Assembly (NCBI GenBank): GCA_029298735.1 | Contig: JANSLP010000056.1 | Span: 1-64,000 of the forward strand | Reading direction: 5' to 3' | DNA: 64,000 nucleotides | DNA from: Ophiostoma sp. CBS 140.51 | Lineage: Eukaryota > Ascomycota > Sordariomycetes > Ophiostomatales > Ophiostomataceae | Shown: positions 45,691 to 56,194 of the stretch, piece by piece | Position numbering within the stretch: the stretch's first letter is position 1 | Layout: the number at the start of each line of letters is the position of its first letter | The notes under the pieces: model-generated | Database searches by the model: none | What the model was told of the DNA's origin: nothing | The model's input: the letters and a program-made list of their open reading frames with translations, nothing else | Made by a program: the position numbers and the translations under genes

Positions 45691-48600
45691 ATGCCTCTCA
45701 AAATTTTTTTCAAGAAGCCGCGTAATACCAACGTCGGAGAGCGCGGCAGAGGCACGTCGCCGGCTCCGCTTCTCCAGCGTCGAGACCTAGGAGACAGCAC
45801 CAAGGAGTCTTCTAGCGGCCAGCCAGAGCGATACGTTGCTGCATGCCCGCCTGTGACAGATGCTCAAAAGACCCCAGCCAGCACAACCGTGGAGGTTCAA
45901 GATCCTCGCTCACCAGTCACCCAAGAAACATCAGAAACATCAACGAGTACGGCACAAGCACAAGTTTTACCAATCCAACCCACTACCGATACACGGACGT
46001 GCGAGGCTGAGACCGAGCCCGGAGCCAAGGTGCCTCCGGCGGTGGCAAACTCAGTGCAAAAGACAGCTCGTTCTATATCCCAGAGACTGTGGAATGATGC
46101 TTACGACAGTCTCAAGAACGATAAGGATACTGTCGAGATTGTTGAGGCCTACACAATAACCCTAACCAAAGTAGTTAGGGCCGAGGCCTCCGCTTCCGGA
46201 GCGACCGACAAATTGGCCCAACTGGACGACCCGGAAACCCGACAGAGATACATGAATAAGCTGGTCCAGGAAGGCCAAACGCGGATCTCCAAGGCATCGA
46301 AGATCACAAAAAAAGTTGGCGACTTCGCCGCATTCGTCCTCTCGGCCAAGGGTTTAGGCGACTTGATCGTCCAGAACTTCCCGCCGGCCGCGCTCCCGTG
46401 GGCTGGAGTCTGTGCTGGACTGCAAGTAGGTCTCCGTGTCCCCGTGTCTTGCCTGGTTCTCGTGCCGACTGACATCTCCAGATCCTTATGAACCCCGCGA
46501 ACGCCACAAAATCCAACCTCGCGGGCATTGCTCACGTCGTCTCCCAAATGGACTGGTATTGCGCCCTGACGGAGCATCTCCTCGACGGGGACAAGACTAT
46601 GATCGGAGACGAATCATTCGAGTCCGTCATGCAGCAGCTGGAAAAGGCGGTCGTGACGCTATATAAGGCTCTTCTCTTATACCAGATGAAGAGTGTCTGC
46701 TCCTACCACCGGAACTCATGCCACGTCATCCTCCGTGGTCTTGCGAATATGGATGACTGGGACGGCGACCTCAGTGACGTCAAGGATGCCGAAGCCACTA
46801 TCAAGCGCCTTTCCGTCCAGTACCATCAAGAGTACGAGAAGAGCTGCCTTTACCAGCTCGTCGTACAGGGTAAAGAGGCGCGGACCCGGCTATGGGACAT
46901 TCGAAAGGACATTCGAGAACTCATCGCGCAGCAGCAGACGATCCAAGAGAAGAAAGAGAATCAGGAATGCCTCCGAGCCCTCTTCGTCGTCGATCCGGAA
47001 TCCGACATGGGGAGGATTGAGAGTAAGAAGGGCGACCTACTGTACGACTCGTATAAATGGATCCTTAATAGCAAGGAGTACGCTGCCTTTACAAACTGGA
47101 GCGAGGGCGCGTCCGACGTCTCCACCTGTCGCCTGCTGTGGATCAAGGGACCTGCCGGCACGGGGAAGACGATGCTTGTGATTGGTATTATCCACGAACT
47201 CTACCGACTAGCATCTATACTTTCACCGGACCTCTCCTATTTCTTCTATCAAGGTACGGGAGATACGGCCCTGCGTAGCGCCACGGCCGCCCTACGATCC
47301 CTGATCTGGATGCTCCTCTGTCAGCAACGGCATCTCATCTTCCACTTGCGATCGAAGTACGAGAACATAGGCACCTCTCTCTTCCACGACCAGAATGCGT
47401 TTGACGCTCTATCGGATGTGTTCAAGAGCATGCTAAAAGATCCCCAGCTACAACCAACCTATTTTGTTGTCGACGCCCTCGATGAGTGCGACCAGGAGTT
47501 GGATAAGTTCGTTAAGCTTATCTCCAGTTCCATTGCTCTCTCTGACAAAGTGAAGTGGCTAGTCTCTAGTCGCCCGGAGGTCAAGCTTGAGATTCCGGAC
47601 ACGGCAGGGGGCTTGGTCGAGCTGGATGCGCAGAAGCTGAAAGATCCCGTCAATGCCTACATCGACCACAAGCTCTCCACCTTGCGGGCGCTACCCGGGT
47701 ACGACGAAGATACGCTGGCCGAGGTTACTGATGAGATCCATCGACGAGCTGAGAACACCTTTCTCTGGGTAGCTATCGTGTTAAAAGAGCTTCACTCCGT
47801 GGAGGGATGGTACGCTATCGACATCATTCGGGCGATGCCTCGTGGCTTGTCCGATCTGTACGAGCATATGATGACCAGAATCGAGAGTGGGAAAATGCGA
47901 GACCCGCACTATTGCAAAAGCGTGCTGGCGGTTACTTCTCTCGCGTATCGCCCACTCTCTCTCCCCGAGCTTACCGAGCTTGCCGATTTACAACCGAGGA
48001 TGACGCTGACGATTGTGGGAAAATGCGGCTCCTTTCTAACACTCAATGATAATACAGTCTATCTCATCCACCAGTCGGCCAAGCAGTACCTGAGTTGCAA
48101 CTTTCATAAAGTCTCCCCCTCTGGCCCTAAGGGTATCCACTACGCCATCTTCTCTCGGTCGCTCGAGGCCTTGCTCAAGACCCTTCGACGGGACATGTAC
48201 GACTTGGGCGCTCCCGGATTCCCAATCGAGGAGGTCCAACAGCCTGACTCAGACCCCTTGGCTGTCGTACGCTACTCTTGTATTTACTGGGTTGATCATC
48301 TATGTGACTCAATTCCTAGCGAGGACGGAAGCTGCCATGACGATCTGCAAGAGGGCGGTACGGTCGATTCCTTCCTAAGAAAAAAATACATCTACTGGCT
48401 CGAGGCTCTAAGCCTTCTCCGAAGCATGTCGGAGGGAGTACTCGCAGTGGAGAAGCTCAAGAATCTACTAGTAAGTATTGAAAACGTAAAACTAAAAATA
48501 TCTAAGGCTATAACTAACATAAATTCAGGGACCCGTAAAGGGGCGCCCATTAATAGAACTAGTTCGAGATGCGCATCGATTTATTCTATCTCATAAATGG

Positions 48601-49368
48601 ATGATACAGAATACTCCGCTGCAGGCTTACGCGTCAGCGCTCGTGTTTAGTCCAACACGCAGCTTAGTGAGAGAGCTTTTCAAAGAGGAGGAGCCCAAAT
48701 GGCTTATAAGGAAGCCGGTCATGGAAACGGACTGGAATACATGTCTCCAGACACTCGAGGGCCATAACGGCCTGGTCAGGTCGGTGGCCTTCTCGGCCGA
48801 CGGTAATTATATCGCCTCGGCGTCGGACGATGGGACTGTCAAGATCTGGGATACTACGTCCGGCGCATGCCGCCAGACACTCGAGGGCCATAACAGCTGG
48901 GTCAGGTCGGTGGCCTTCTCGGCCGACGGTAATTATATCGCCTCGGCGTCGGTCGATATGACTGTCAAGATCTGGGAAACTACATCCGGCGTATGCCGCC
49001 AGACTATTAATACAGGCATTTCGTCTTTCTCTAGTTTATCATTCGATTCTACCGGCGCTCACCTCCTTACGAATTATGGTCGTATTAAAGTAGAACCCTC
49101 AGTTGACCTTCTGGCGATTACTCCGGACGCTACACATATCACCGCCTATAGTGCTCCTGTCGGAGGTGAGGGTTTGCAGGATCGAAAGTGGTACGGTTAC
49201 GGCCTGAACTCGGATCTATCATGGATCACCTACAATGGTCAAAATGTACTCTGGTTACCACCAGAATATCGTGCTTCTAGTTCTGATGTATTAGGACAGA
49301 CAGTATGCACCGGTTGCCCATCGGGTCGAGTTTTAGTTTTCGGGTTTTCGCCTGTCGCACACATGTAG
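45691..49368 (+). CDS. NACHT-WD40 NOD-like protein (HET-E/NWD type)
   Basis: Three exons, 45691-46425, 46482-48470 and 48529-49368, encode 1187 residues. After a disordered Pro/Thr-rich tail, about residues 110-430 form the helical NWD NACHT N-terminal domain (RLWNDAYDSLKNDKDTVEIV). The NACHT NTPase follows, with Walker A GPAGTGKT at 468-475 and Walker B VVDALDE at 574-580. The block LVRDAHRFILSHKW links to the WD40 part. Two WD repeats of 42 residues are almost identical, even at DNA level, and a third is degenerate before the end. Fungal proteins of this architecture sense non-self in heterokaryon incompatibility and trigger cell death after ligand binding to the WD propeller. Two good repeats cannot close a propeller, so this may be a contracted allele or oligomerise. 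Activity is uncertain. Confidence 0.88.
48748..48999 (+). repeat. 126-bp coding tandem repeat (WD40 units)
   Basis: Two units start at 48748 and 48874 with a period of 126 bp (42 codons). They differ at few positions, mostly at codons following EGHN and in the SASxDxT loop, the positions expected on the propeller surface. Near-identity in the rest implies recent duplication or concerted evolution, as in HET-E repeats. Confidence 0.85.
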
Positions 49369-49957
49369 GGCCGCCGTGAACGGGCACGAGGACATCGTAA
49401 AGCAGTTACAAGCTTTGGTTACATAGAGAGTGAGGTAGAAGTTTCATATCATTCTTCGTTTCTATTTATTATATCTTGGAAGAGAGGGGTCTAAGGGAAT
49501 ACTTTCCTATACAAGGTATTGAGTTGGGACTATCGAGGTCATGCCCTCTTCTGGGCATACTCCCTCTTTGTTCCTCCTCTTTTGTCTTTCATTTTGAACT
49601 CCTGATCAGAAGCCACTGTCTGACAAAGCACGGCCCTCAGGGTGTGTGCACAGCGGGCCTGATAATTAAGCAGGGACTTGTGGGGCAGGGAGGGAAATAA
49701 CTTGAGAAGAGAAGGAAAGGGGAGAGAAAAAGGGAATTATTAATTAATAGGTAAGAATAGTACGTAGACAAATAACAAGAATAACGAGACTACGTTTATT
49801 ATTAAAAAAGCGCATCGAGAGGAGCGAAAGAAATAAGGTTCGACGCGGCTCGTACCGTAAGTCTAGTAAATAGCGCCCGACGTCACGTGAGAGTCACGAA
49901 AGGACGACTACTAATCAAGAGGTCCGCCTTCGCGGCCTCTAATCAGAAGTTGTAAAG
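49369..49957. other. Spacer between NACHT-WD40 gene and transposase
   Basis: Apart from the ankyrin-like scrap at its start, this stretch shows only a G+C-rich imperfect hairpin at about 49918-49940 (one bulged base). No terminal inverted repeat of the following transposon could be identified. Confidence 0.45.
49370..49426 (+). pseudogene. Ankyrin-repeat-like coding scrap
   Basis: Directly after the NACHT-WD40 stop, in another frame, 19 codons read AAVNGHEDIVKQLQALVT and stop. NGHxxIVKxL is the core of an ankyrin repeat. It is too short to be a gene and has no upstream frame. It looks like the 3' remnant of an ankyrin-containing gene or alternative receptor C terminus; chance similarity is possible. 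Confidence 0.4.
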
Positions 49958-51317
49958 GTGAGAGGAGAATGGAAGCTTTTTACTGACTCCAGGATACTTT
50001 CGTTGCCAACCCGCTTCTTACGTCGAAAGGGCTATACCGTAACGATGCAAAAGACAATGGATTCAAAGAGAAAAGACGCGGAGAATAAGGAGATGGTGAG
50101 AGAGTGGTTTCAAAAGCTTGAAAAGACCGTACAAGAGCATGGTATTTTACCAGAAGACTTTTGGAATATGGACGAGACTGGCTTCCAGTTAAGCATGGGA
50201 AATAATCAAATCATCGTCACCAAACAAGCTACACCGGGCAAGACGGCTATATTCGAAGACCGTGAGCTAGCAACGTCGATCGAGGTAGTCTCTGCCGCTG
50301 GCAAAATCTGTCCACCTTTCATTATATTTAAAGGCAGCGAACACACCAACTATTGGTACGATAACCCGTCACTTCCGAGCAACATGGTGATCGCGGTGAC
50401 ACCGTCTGGCTATAACAACAACGAGACGGGGCTGGGATAGATTAAACACTTTGAAAAACATACACGGACGATGTCTTTCGGTAACAAGCGGTTACTTTTA
50501 CTTGACGGCTTTGGCTCTAACCATACAACTAAATTTATCCAACATTATTGGGATAATAGTAAGTATACCTTCTTTTTCATTTTATTTTTCAATCATTGAC
50601 TTTTTAGATATTATCCCTTTTGGTTTTCCTGCTCATGCCACGCATTTTCTCCAGCCTCTCGATGTCGGGATATTTCAACCGTTGAAATACTACCATAATC
50701 GAATAATCCGACAAAACCTCCTCCATGGCCAAGCAGGGCTAGCAAAAGAAGACTTCCTCGACGCACTTCTAGAAGCTCGAAGACAAGCGTTCAAATCATC
50801 GACAATTATATCAGCTTTTCAAAAGTGTGGTATCATACCTTTCAAGCCAGAAGAAATCCTTCACCAGCTTCCAACAATGCAAAACGAACGTGCAATAACG
50901 CCACCTACCTTACTACCTTCTTCGCCCTTCAAGACTCCTAAAACAACGCGGCAAATCCACCGGTTAGGCGAGGATATTACAGCATTAATAAAGCAAGTCG
51001 GGGAGAGCGTCGGAGAGGAAGATAATATGGATCTCATCGAGGAGGTGTGGGATAAATTCAAGCTATTCGAAAAAGCCACCATTAGACAAAACGCCGAGCT
51101 ACAACAATAAAAAAACGACCTCCACAAAGCCATGGCCGCTTCAGCCGAAAAAACACGTAATAGGTCGAATAAACGGCGGTTTATTCAGACAGGAGCACTT
51201 CTTACAGTCGAAAAAGGGCGTCACATCAATAGAAATCGAGCAATTGACGAAGCAATTCAACTCGAAGCGGCGGCGAGGAGGGCAAAGAATAAAGCAGCTA
51301 GGATTCAACGAAAATAG
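49958..51317 (+). mobile_element. Broken pogo/Fot1-type (Tc1-mariner) transposase, CENP-B/DDE_1 family
   Basis: The first frame (49958-50440) carries the end of a CENP-B-like DNA-binding region (RTMDSKRKDAE-like, then VREWFQKLEKTVQEHGI) and the first catalytic Asp in NMDETGF. It stops at a TAG (50438) where the family has Trp, then continues in frame with HFEKHT and the second Asp in LLLDGFGSNHT. An intron-like GTAAGT..TTTTAG segment (about 50560-50608) precedes FPAHATHFLQPLDVG, which holds the third acidic residue. A TAA at 51108 separates the last basic coiled tail. The N-terminal helix-turn-helix part is missing. Stops and truncation make it inactive. No flanking inverted repeats were found. 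Confidence 0.8.
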
Positions 51318-52137
51318 AGATAGCGAGGGCCAACGAGGTGCGCTGGGCAGAGCGAGATCAAGGCAATCAGGTTGTATAATTTTTAATGTTTTACGATTTT
51401 TTTGAAGCAGAAATAATCAAACATATACGATGTGGGAGAATATCTCGAGATTTCGTCGATTTGGCTGATCGGTCGATTTGGGTGATTAGCACCTAACTTG
51501 TTAGGTGCGAGCGGAGTCATGGTCTAAAAGTGGGGCGTGGCACGAGTCCTGAGAGAGCGAGACCTTTCCACCATAGACACAATAATATATACACACACAA
51601 TAAACACACTGAATCTAATGGCTCATGTGATCACTGAAATCTGACAGGCTACTATTAGTAATTAAAGCGCCTCTATAAGCCGCTTGTGAATTTTAAAGAG
51701 CTAAAGAGAAAAAAATACAACAAATAGTCTCCCAATTAAAACCTAGTTTCAATAAGTATTTTGCTGCACGAGTCTCATAATATGTTTGTTATCTAGAAAA
51801 GGCAGAAAGTGTTGAGAGTTTGTCTAGATGATGCAGTAATGGAAGAAAACCCCTACGCAAAAGAGAAAAGAGGTCGGTTTATCAGTGTACAGTAATCTTT
51901 ATTTAGTGGTATGACGTAGGTAGGAGTTCTTGTTTGCTGTTTGCCGCCGCTACCAAAACCGTACATGTACACCTGGAGGATTGTGCATGCCACCGCTTAT
52001 CATGATACCGCCGGTGTATACCATCGATGAATACCAGGGATGAATACCGGGGATGCGCAAGGTACGGCTCGGTTGGCCACGTGTTATGTCATTGCATCCA
52101 ACGATATAATGATATAATGATACGCCTCGGTATGCCT
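51318..52137. other. Intergenic region with a perfect 20-bp palindrome
   Basis: 820 bp between the transposase remnant and the stop of the secreted-protein gene. It contains the hairpin at 51489-51508 and short direct repeats of GATGAATACC near 52025-52050. No gene is seen. Confidence 0.5.
51489..51508. repeat. Perfect hairpin, 9-bp arms with TT loop
   Basis: GCACCTAAC and GTTAGGTGC flank two T residues. It lies about 170 bp downstream of the transposase remnant and may mark an element end or a terminator-like structure. Confidence 0.6.
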
Positions 52138-53407
52138 CTAAGGACCGCCAGCGCGGCCACTCTTGTCCCAATAGGCATCGCCCTTGGCCCGGCAAGTGCC
52201 GACAACGCAGTAGTAGCCACCGTTGCGATTGACCTTATTGGGAGAGTACATGACAAACGGATTGCCATCGGGGCTCCATCTATTCTCAAACTCGCATTGG
52301 TTCATTTGCAGGTTTTGGACGGTGTCTATTGGTGAGTATTTTTCCTTTCTGCTTAGGTTGTTTCGCTTGCGGGACACGAGAGATAACACTTACAAGCAGT
52401 GTGAGCCGTGTTGTACCAAATACAGACTGTTTCGCCTGTGTGGCCAGTACAGTGGTAGTCGCTGCCGGTTTCCCAAGTCATTTGGACCTCAAATCCGCCA
52501 CTGATCCACTCACGGGGAGTCACATCCGCGGTCCATCCAATGGTGTAGGACGTTGCAACCGAATGGCCAGCCTCGCATTGATCTGCTGCGCCGCAAAAAA
52601 TATTTTCCTATTTTGTTGACAAGAAGCCCGATTAGCACAAACGGTCACTCGTCCCAATGACCATCCTACACTAAAAAAGCCTTGACTAAAACTGGTAAAA
52701 ATGTTTCTTACGGAAATCTGCTTGTCGTAAAAGTTTTGATGTGGATTGCCTAAGTCGAAATAGAAAGTATGAGTTATGAGCCCGGTTTGAAGCATGGAGT
52801 GGTGGGACAGTAAGAAAAACGGTGAAAGGGTGAAAGGTTGTTGAGACTTACCGTCTCCAACTCTGGCAGTGGATGTTACAATCTGGCAATTAGGCCCCGA
52901 CACCGACTCATTGCGCTTGCTTTGAGCTGTTCCAGCAAATGCCCCGATAGATGCATTAGCTAGCACACGAGTGGTGGAAGTGAATAGCCGGATAGTTTCC
53001 ACGACATTTTTGTCATCGTAGCAGCTTTTCTCGATAGTGATATCGACATCCGCCGGAGGCGTCCAGTTGACGCCGATGCACTCAACAACAGCAACGTCGT
53101 TGTTGTATTTTTTGCCACAAATGGGTCCACCAGAGTACTCCGGGTTGGAGTGGGCCAAGTACTTGGTGTCACCGACACTGAAATTGCCAAAGCCATTGGC
53201 GTCAAGGTCGGAGAAGTCGAGGCTTTGGCTCTGCGGCGTGCCCGTGATGAGGCTCGAACAGGCCTGGGCGACGAGGTCGGAACCATCAAACACGCTCAGC
53301 GACGTCTGGCCGTGGAATTTGGCGTGATGCCAGATGACTTTGACGTCAGCACAAGTAGCCGAAGCTACAAGAGCCAGAACGGCCAGGAATGGAGTCCTGG
53401 AGTGCAT
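52138..53407 (-). CDS. Secreted 12-cysteine protein of unknown function
   Basis: Four exons: 53407-52852, 52749-52712, 52607-52394 and 52325-52138, giving 331 residues. All three introns have GT..AG borders and the phases agree. The N terminus is a signal peptide (MHSRTPFLAVLALVASATCA, cleavage before DVK). The mature part contains 12 cysteines, an even number that suggests six disulfides, including FCGAADQC, ICIW-like and YYCVVGTC near the end. There is no membrane segment or GPI signal. I recognise no enzyme motif. It lies beside a transposon remnant and a NOD-like gene, and its promoter is divergent from the hexokinase-like gene. It could be a wall-associated protein or an effector-like secreted protein; that is speculation. 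Confidence 0.8.
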
Positions 53408-53773
53408 CTGAGCTTGAGTTGAGACAGATACGGATAAAAATGCAATTTCGTTTTGTGAAGAGGTCTTAATGCCGAGCCAAGTTGGATTGTTTGTGAGGGT
53501 TGTCGAGATCAGATATTCAAAGACCGCAAAGACCAGCGGCATCTTGGCTCTTTTATAGATTATAGTTTGACGGATCGAAAGGCTTGTTGCATCCAAGGGC
53601 ATCCAGTTTTTTTGGGCGCAGTTTCTCGCAAGGAACATTATACACAGCTAATGGAGGGCCACGTGTGACTTTGAGCACCTACTACCATGATAATTTGTAA
53701 GATTTGATGTGTACGAGCTGCAAAAAGTAGGAACTCAACATAGAGCCCAAAATATCCAACTATCTCTGACGAC
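53408..53773. promoter_or_regulatory. Divergent intergenic region: secreted protein and hexokinase-like gene
   Basis: A 366-bp region between divergent genes carrying both promoters. A short ATG-initiated exon of the hexokinase gene could also lie here (for example at about 53650), since that gene's 5' end is unresolved. Confidence 0.45.
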
Positions 53774-55604
53774 ATGCGTTTACGTAGCAGTGTAGTTCGC
53801 ACCATCACAAGAGCCGGTTACACCGTCATTATCAAAAAAGACAACCGCCACCGTCACCGTTTCATCCTCACACTCCTCGCCATCCTCTTCACCCGCCTCG
53901 CTGCCCACATCCCCGGCTTCGCCCGCCACCATCTCACCGCCTTCCTCGCCCGATCAGCAATCCCGCCTCTCTCTTAAGAAGGCCAAGAGCCAGACCCAGA
54001 CTCAGACCGCCTATGCAACATCAATAGAGCAGTTCCTCCAGGATGCTGAGCGTACGCTGCTGCAGCCCGTCCAAGGCAGCCACCTCGAGGATTTTGCTAC
54101 CGGTCTCCAGGTCCAGTTCCGTGACCGTCTGCTAAACAACGCCGCCTGCATGCTTCCGTCCTACAACCACCAGCTGCCCAACGGCCGCGAACAGGGCCGC
54201 TATCTGTCGCTCGACGTCGGTGGTTCGACCCTGCGTGTGGCTCTGATTGAGCTCCGCGGCAAGAACTCGGACGACGAGGTCGTCAAGGATGCCGAGAACA
54301 TGGTGATCCTAAGCAAGGCATCCTTCAAGATTACGCCAGAACTCAAGAAGCTTGAGGGTATGGACTTTTTCGACTGGATGGCTGTCCGCATTATGGAGAC
54401 GATCAACAAGGCCGAGGGAGGCGCCAACGGCAACAGCAAGAACGACGGCAACTACCCTCTGCCCATGGGCCTCGCCTGGAGCTTCCCCATCGAGCAGACC
54501 TCTCTCCGTGGTGGTATGCTGCAGAGCATGGGCAAGGGTTTCCGCGCTGCCGACTCGCTCCTGGGCCAGGACCTCGGTGATATCATCCAGACCGCCTGCC
54601 TTGCCCGTGGACTGCATGTCGAGCTGGCTGCCATCGTCAACGACTCCGCTGCTGCCCTCCTGTCCGAGGCGTACGTCCATGCTTCCACCCGCTTTGGCCT
54701 TATCCTGGGCACGGGTGTCAACATCGCTGTCCACCTGCCCGTCCCAACCGTCGGCCGCGCCAAGTTTGGCGCCCGTCCGGCCGCTTGGTTCGACGATGCC
54801 AGCCACGTTATTATCAATACGGAGCTTGGCATGTTTGGCCGCGGTATCCTGCCCGAGACGCGCTGGGACAGCCTCCTCAAGGCCGACCACCCGAAGCCCG
54901 ACTTCCAGCCCCTTGAGCACATGGTCTCGGGCTACTACCTCGGCGAAGTGACCCGTTTTGCTCTTCTCGAGGCCGTCAAGACTGCTGGTCTGTTTGGTGG
55001 CGTCGCACCACCCTCGCTGCTGACTCCCTACGCCCTCGATACCGAGACTCTCTCGGTCATGGGAACGTACGTATTTTCTCCGCCGTCTCTAGTTCAAAAA
55101 GTACCACTCGCTAACTTTACCAGTGACACCTCCCCTAAGCTAGAGATGGCTATGGCCGTGTTTCACAAGCAGCACCCCACGGCCTCAGGCATTGTGCCCG
55201 CGTACTCAGACATTCTCGCCGTCTGCACTCTGGCCTCGCTCATTGCCCAGCGATCCGCCGCCATTGTCGGTGCCTCTGTCTACGCACTGTGGGCCCTGAA
55301 GGCGGATACCGAGAAGGAGTACATTCAGGAGTTGGCTGTCGAGTCTGCCACCGCTGTCCAGGCCCAGCACGCCAAGAACGCCGCGGCTGAGCTCGCCATT
55401 GTGCAGGCCCGCACCGTCGTCGCCTTTAACGGCTCCGTCATTGAGCGCTACCCGCACTACCTGGAGCAGTGCCAGGCGGTGATCAACTCGCTGGCATCGT
55501 CGTCGTCGTCGGCGTTGGCCAGCTCAGCCTCCATCGACCTGGTACCGGCGAAGGAGAGCTCCCTTCTGGGTGCTGCCGTGGCACTGGCCTGCCTGGGGGC
55601 CTAG
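53774..55604 (+). CDS. Atypical hexokinase-like protein (HxkC/XprF type); 5' frame break
   Basis: The hexokinase frame is open from 53796 to 55066 and, after a 57-bp intron (55067-55123), to 55604 (about 583 residues). It contains YLSLDVGGSTLRV (phosphate loop), WSFP, the catalytic Asp in VNDS, GTGVN and INTELGMFG, then SGYYLGEVTRF. The sugar-binding WTKGF motif is changed to MGKGF, VNDTVGT to VNDSAAA and GTGTNA to GTGVNI, as in fungal hexokinase-like regulators with little or no kinase activity. No ATG opens this frame. Another frame, starting ATG at 53774, encodes an Arg-rich, hydrophobic leader and stops at a CT run (53967-53974) just where the hexokinase frame needs to be entered. A 5' intron is the alternative. 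HxkC-type proteins have a hydrophobic mitochondrial leader. Confidence 0.75.
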
Positions 55605-56194
55605 ACTGTCTTTCTTCCTCATTTTATACCCACATAAAAAACCAACATACATTTCTACATCCACATTCTTTGTAAATAGAACCCAACATGGCGTCCTGCG
55701 GTCTTTGTTTTCCGGCTCATTTGTGAGCCTCAAGTACATACATTGTTATTTCGGCGGTTTAGCCTAATTCTTTCCATTTTTATTCATCTTCTTTCCTCAT
55801 ATTTTAGCATTGTGTTTCATGGTGGGAGGAGGGTTTCTCTTCATGGGTTATTCATAGCACTGCTTGACATCGATGGACCATCCGCAAAAAAGCGATTAAG
55901 CCGGCGCTGCAAATATCAAATAAAATTCAATTATTCATAAAAATTCCGAGATTTTCATAAAAAAACACGTGAAATGTCCCATAAATGTAACCCCTCTGTA
56001 AAGTAGGTATATAGCGCTCCTCGAGTTGTCCAGAAGGCAGGTAAAGTAGTCCAAAAACAGTCTGTTCTCTCTCCAATAAAATTTCAAAATAAAATTGTCA
56101 CAAACCCATGATATCCAGAAATAAGTCGCAAATCAACATAAAATACACAGTTACTCCAAAAGTCATAACCAAATCTTCTTTCCTGCTCGTCCTC
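55605..56194. other. Convergent 3' intergenic region
   Basis: 590 bp between the stops of the hexokinase-like and NDT80-like genes. It is A+T rich from about 55890 to 56160, consistent with two 3' ends. No gene is seen. Confidence 0.5.
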
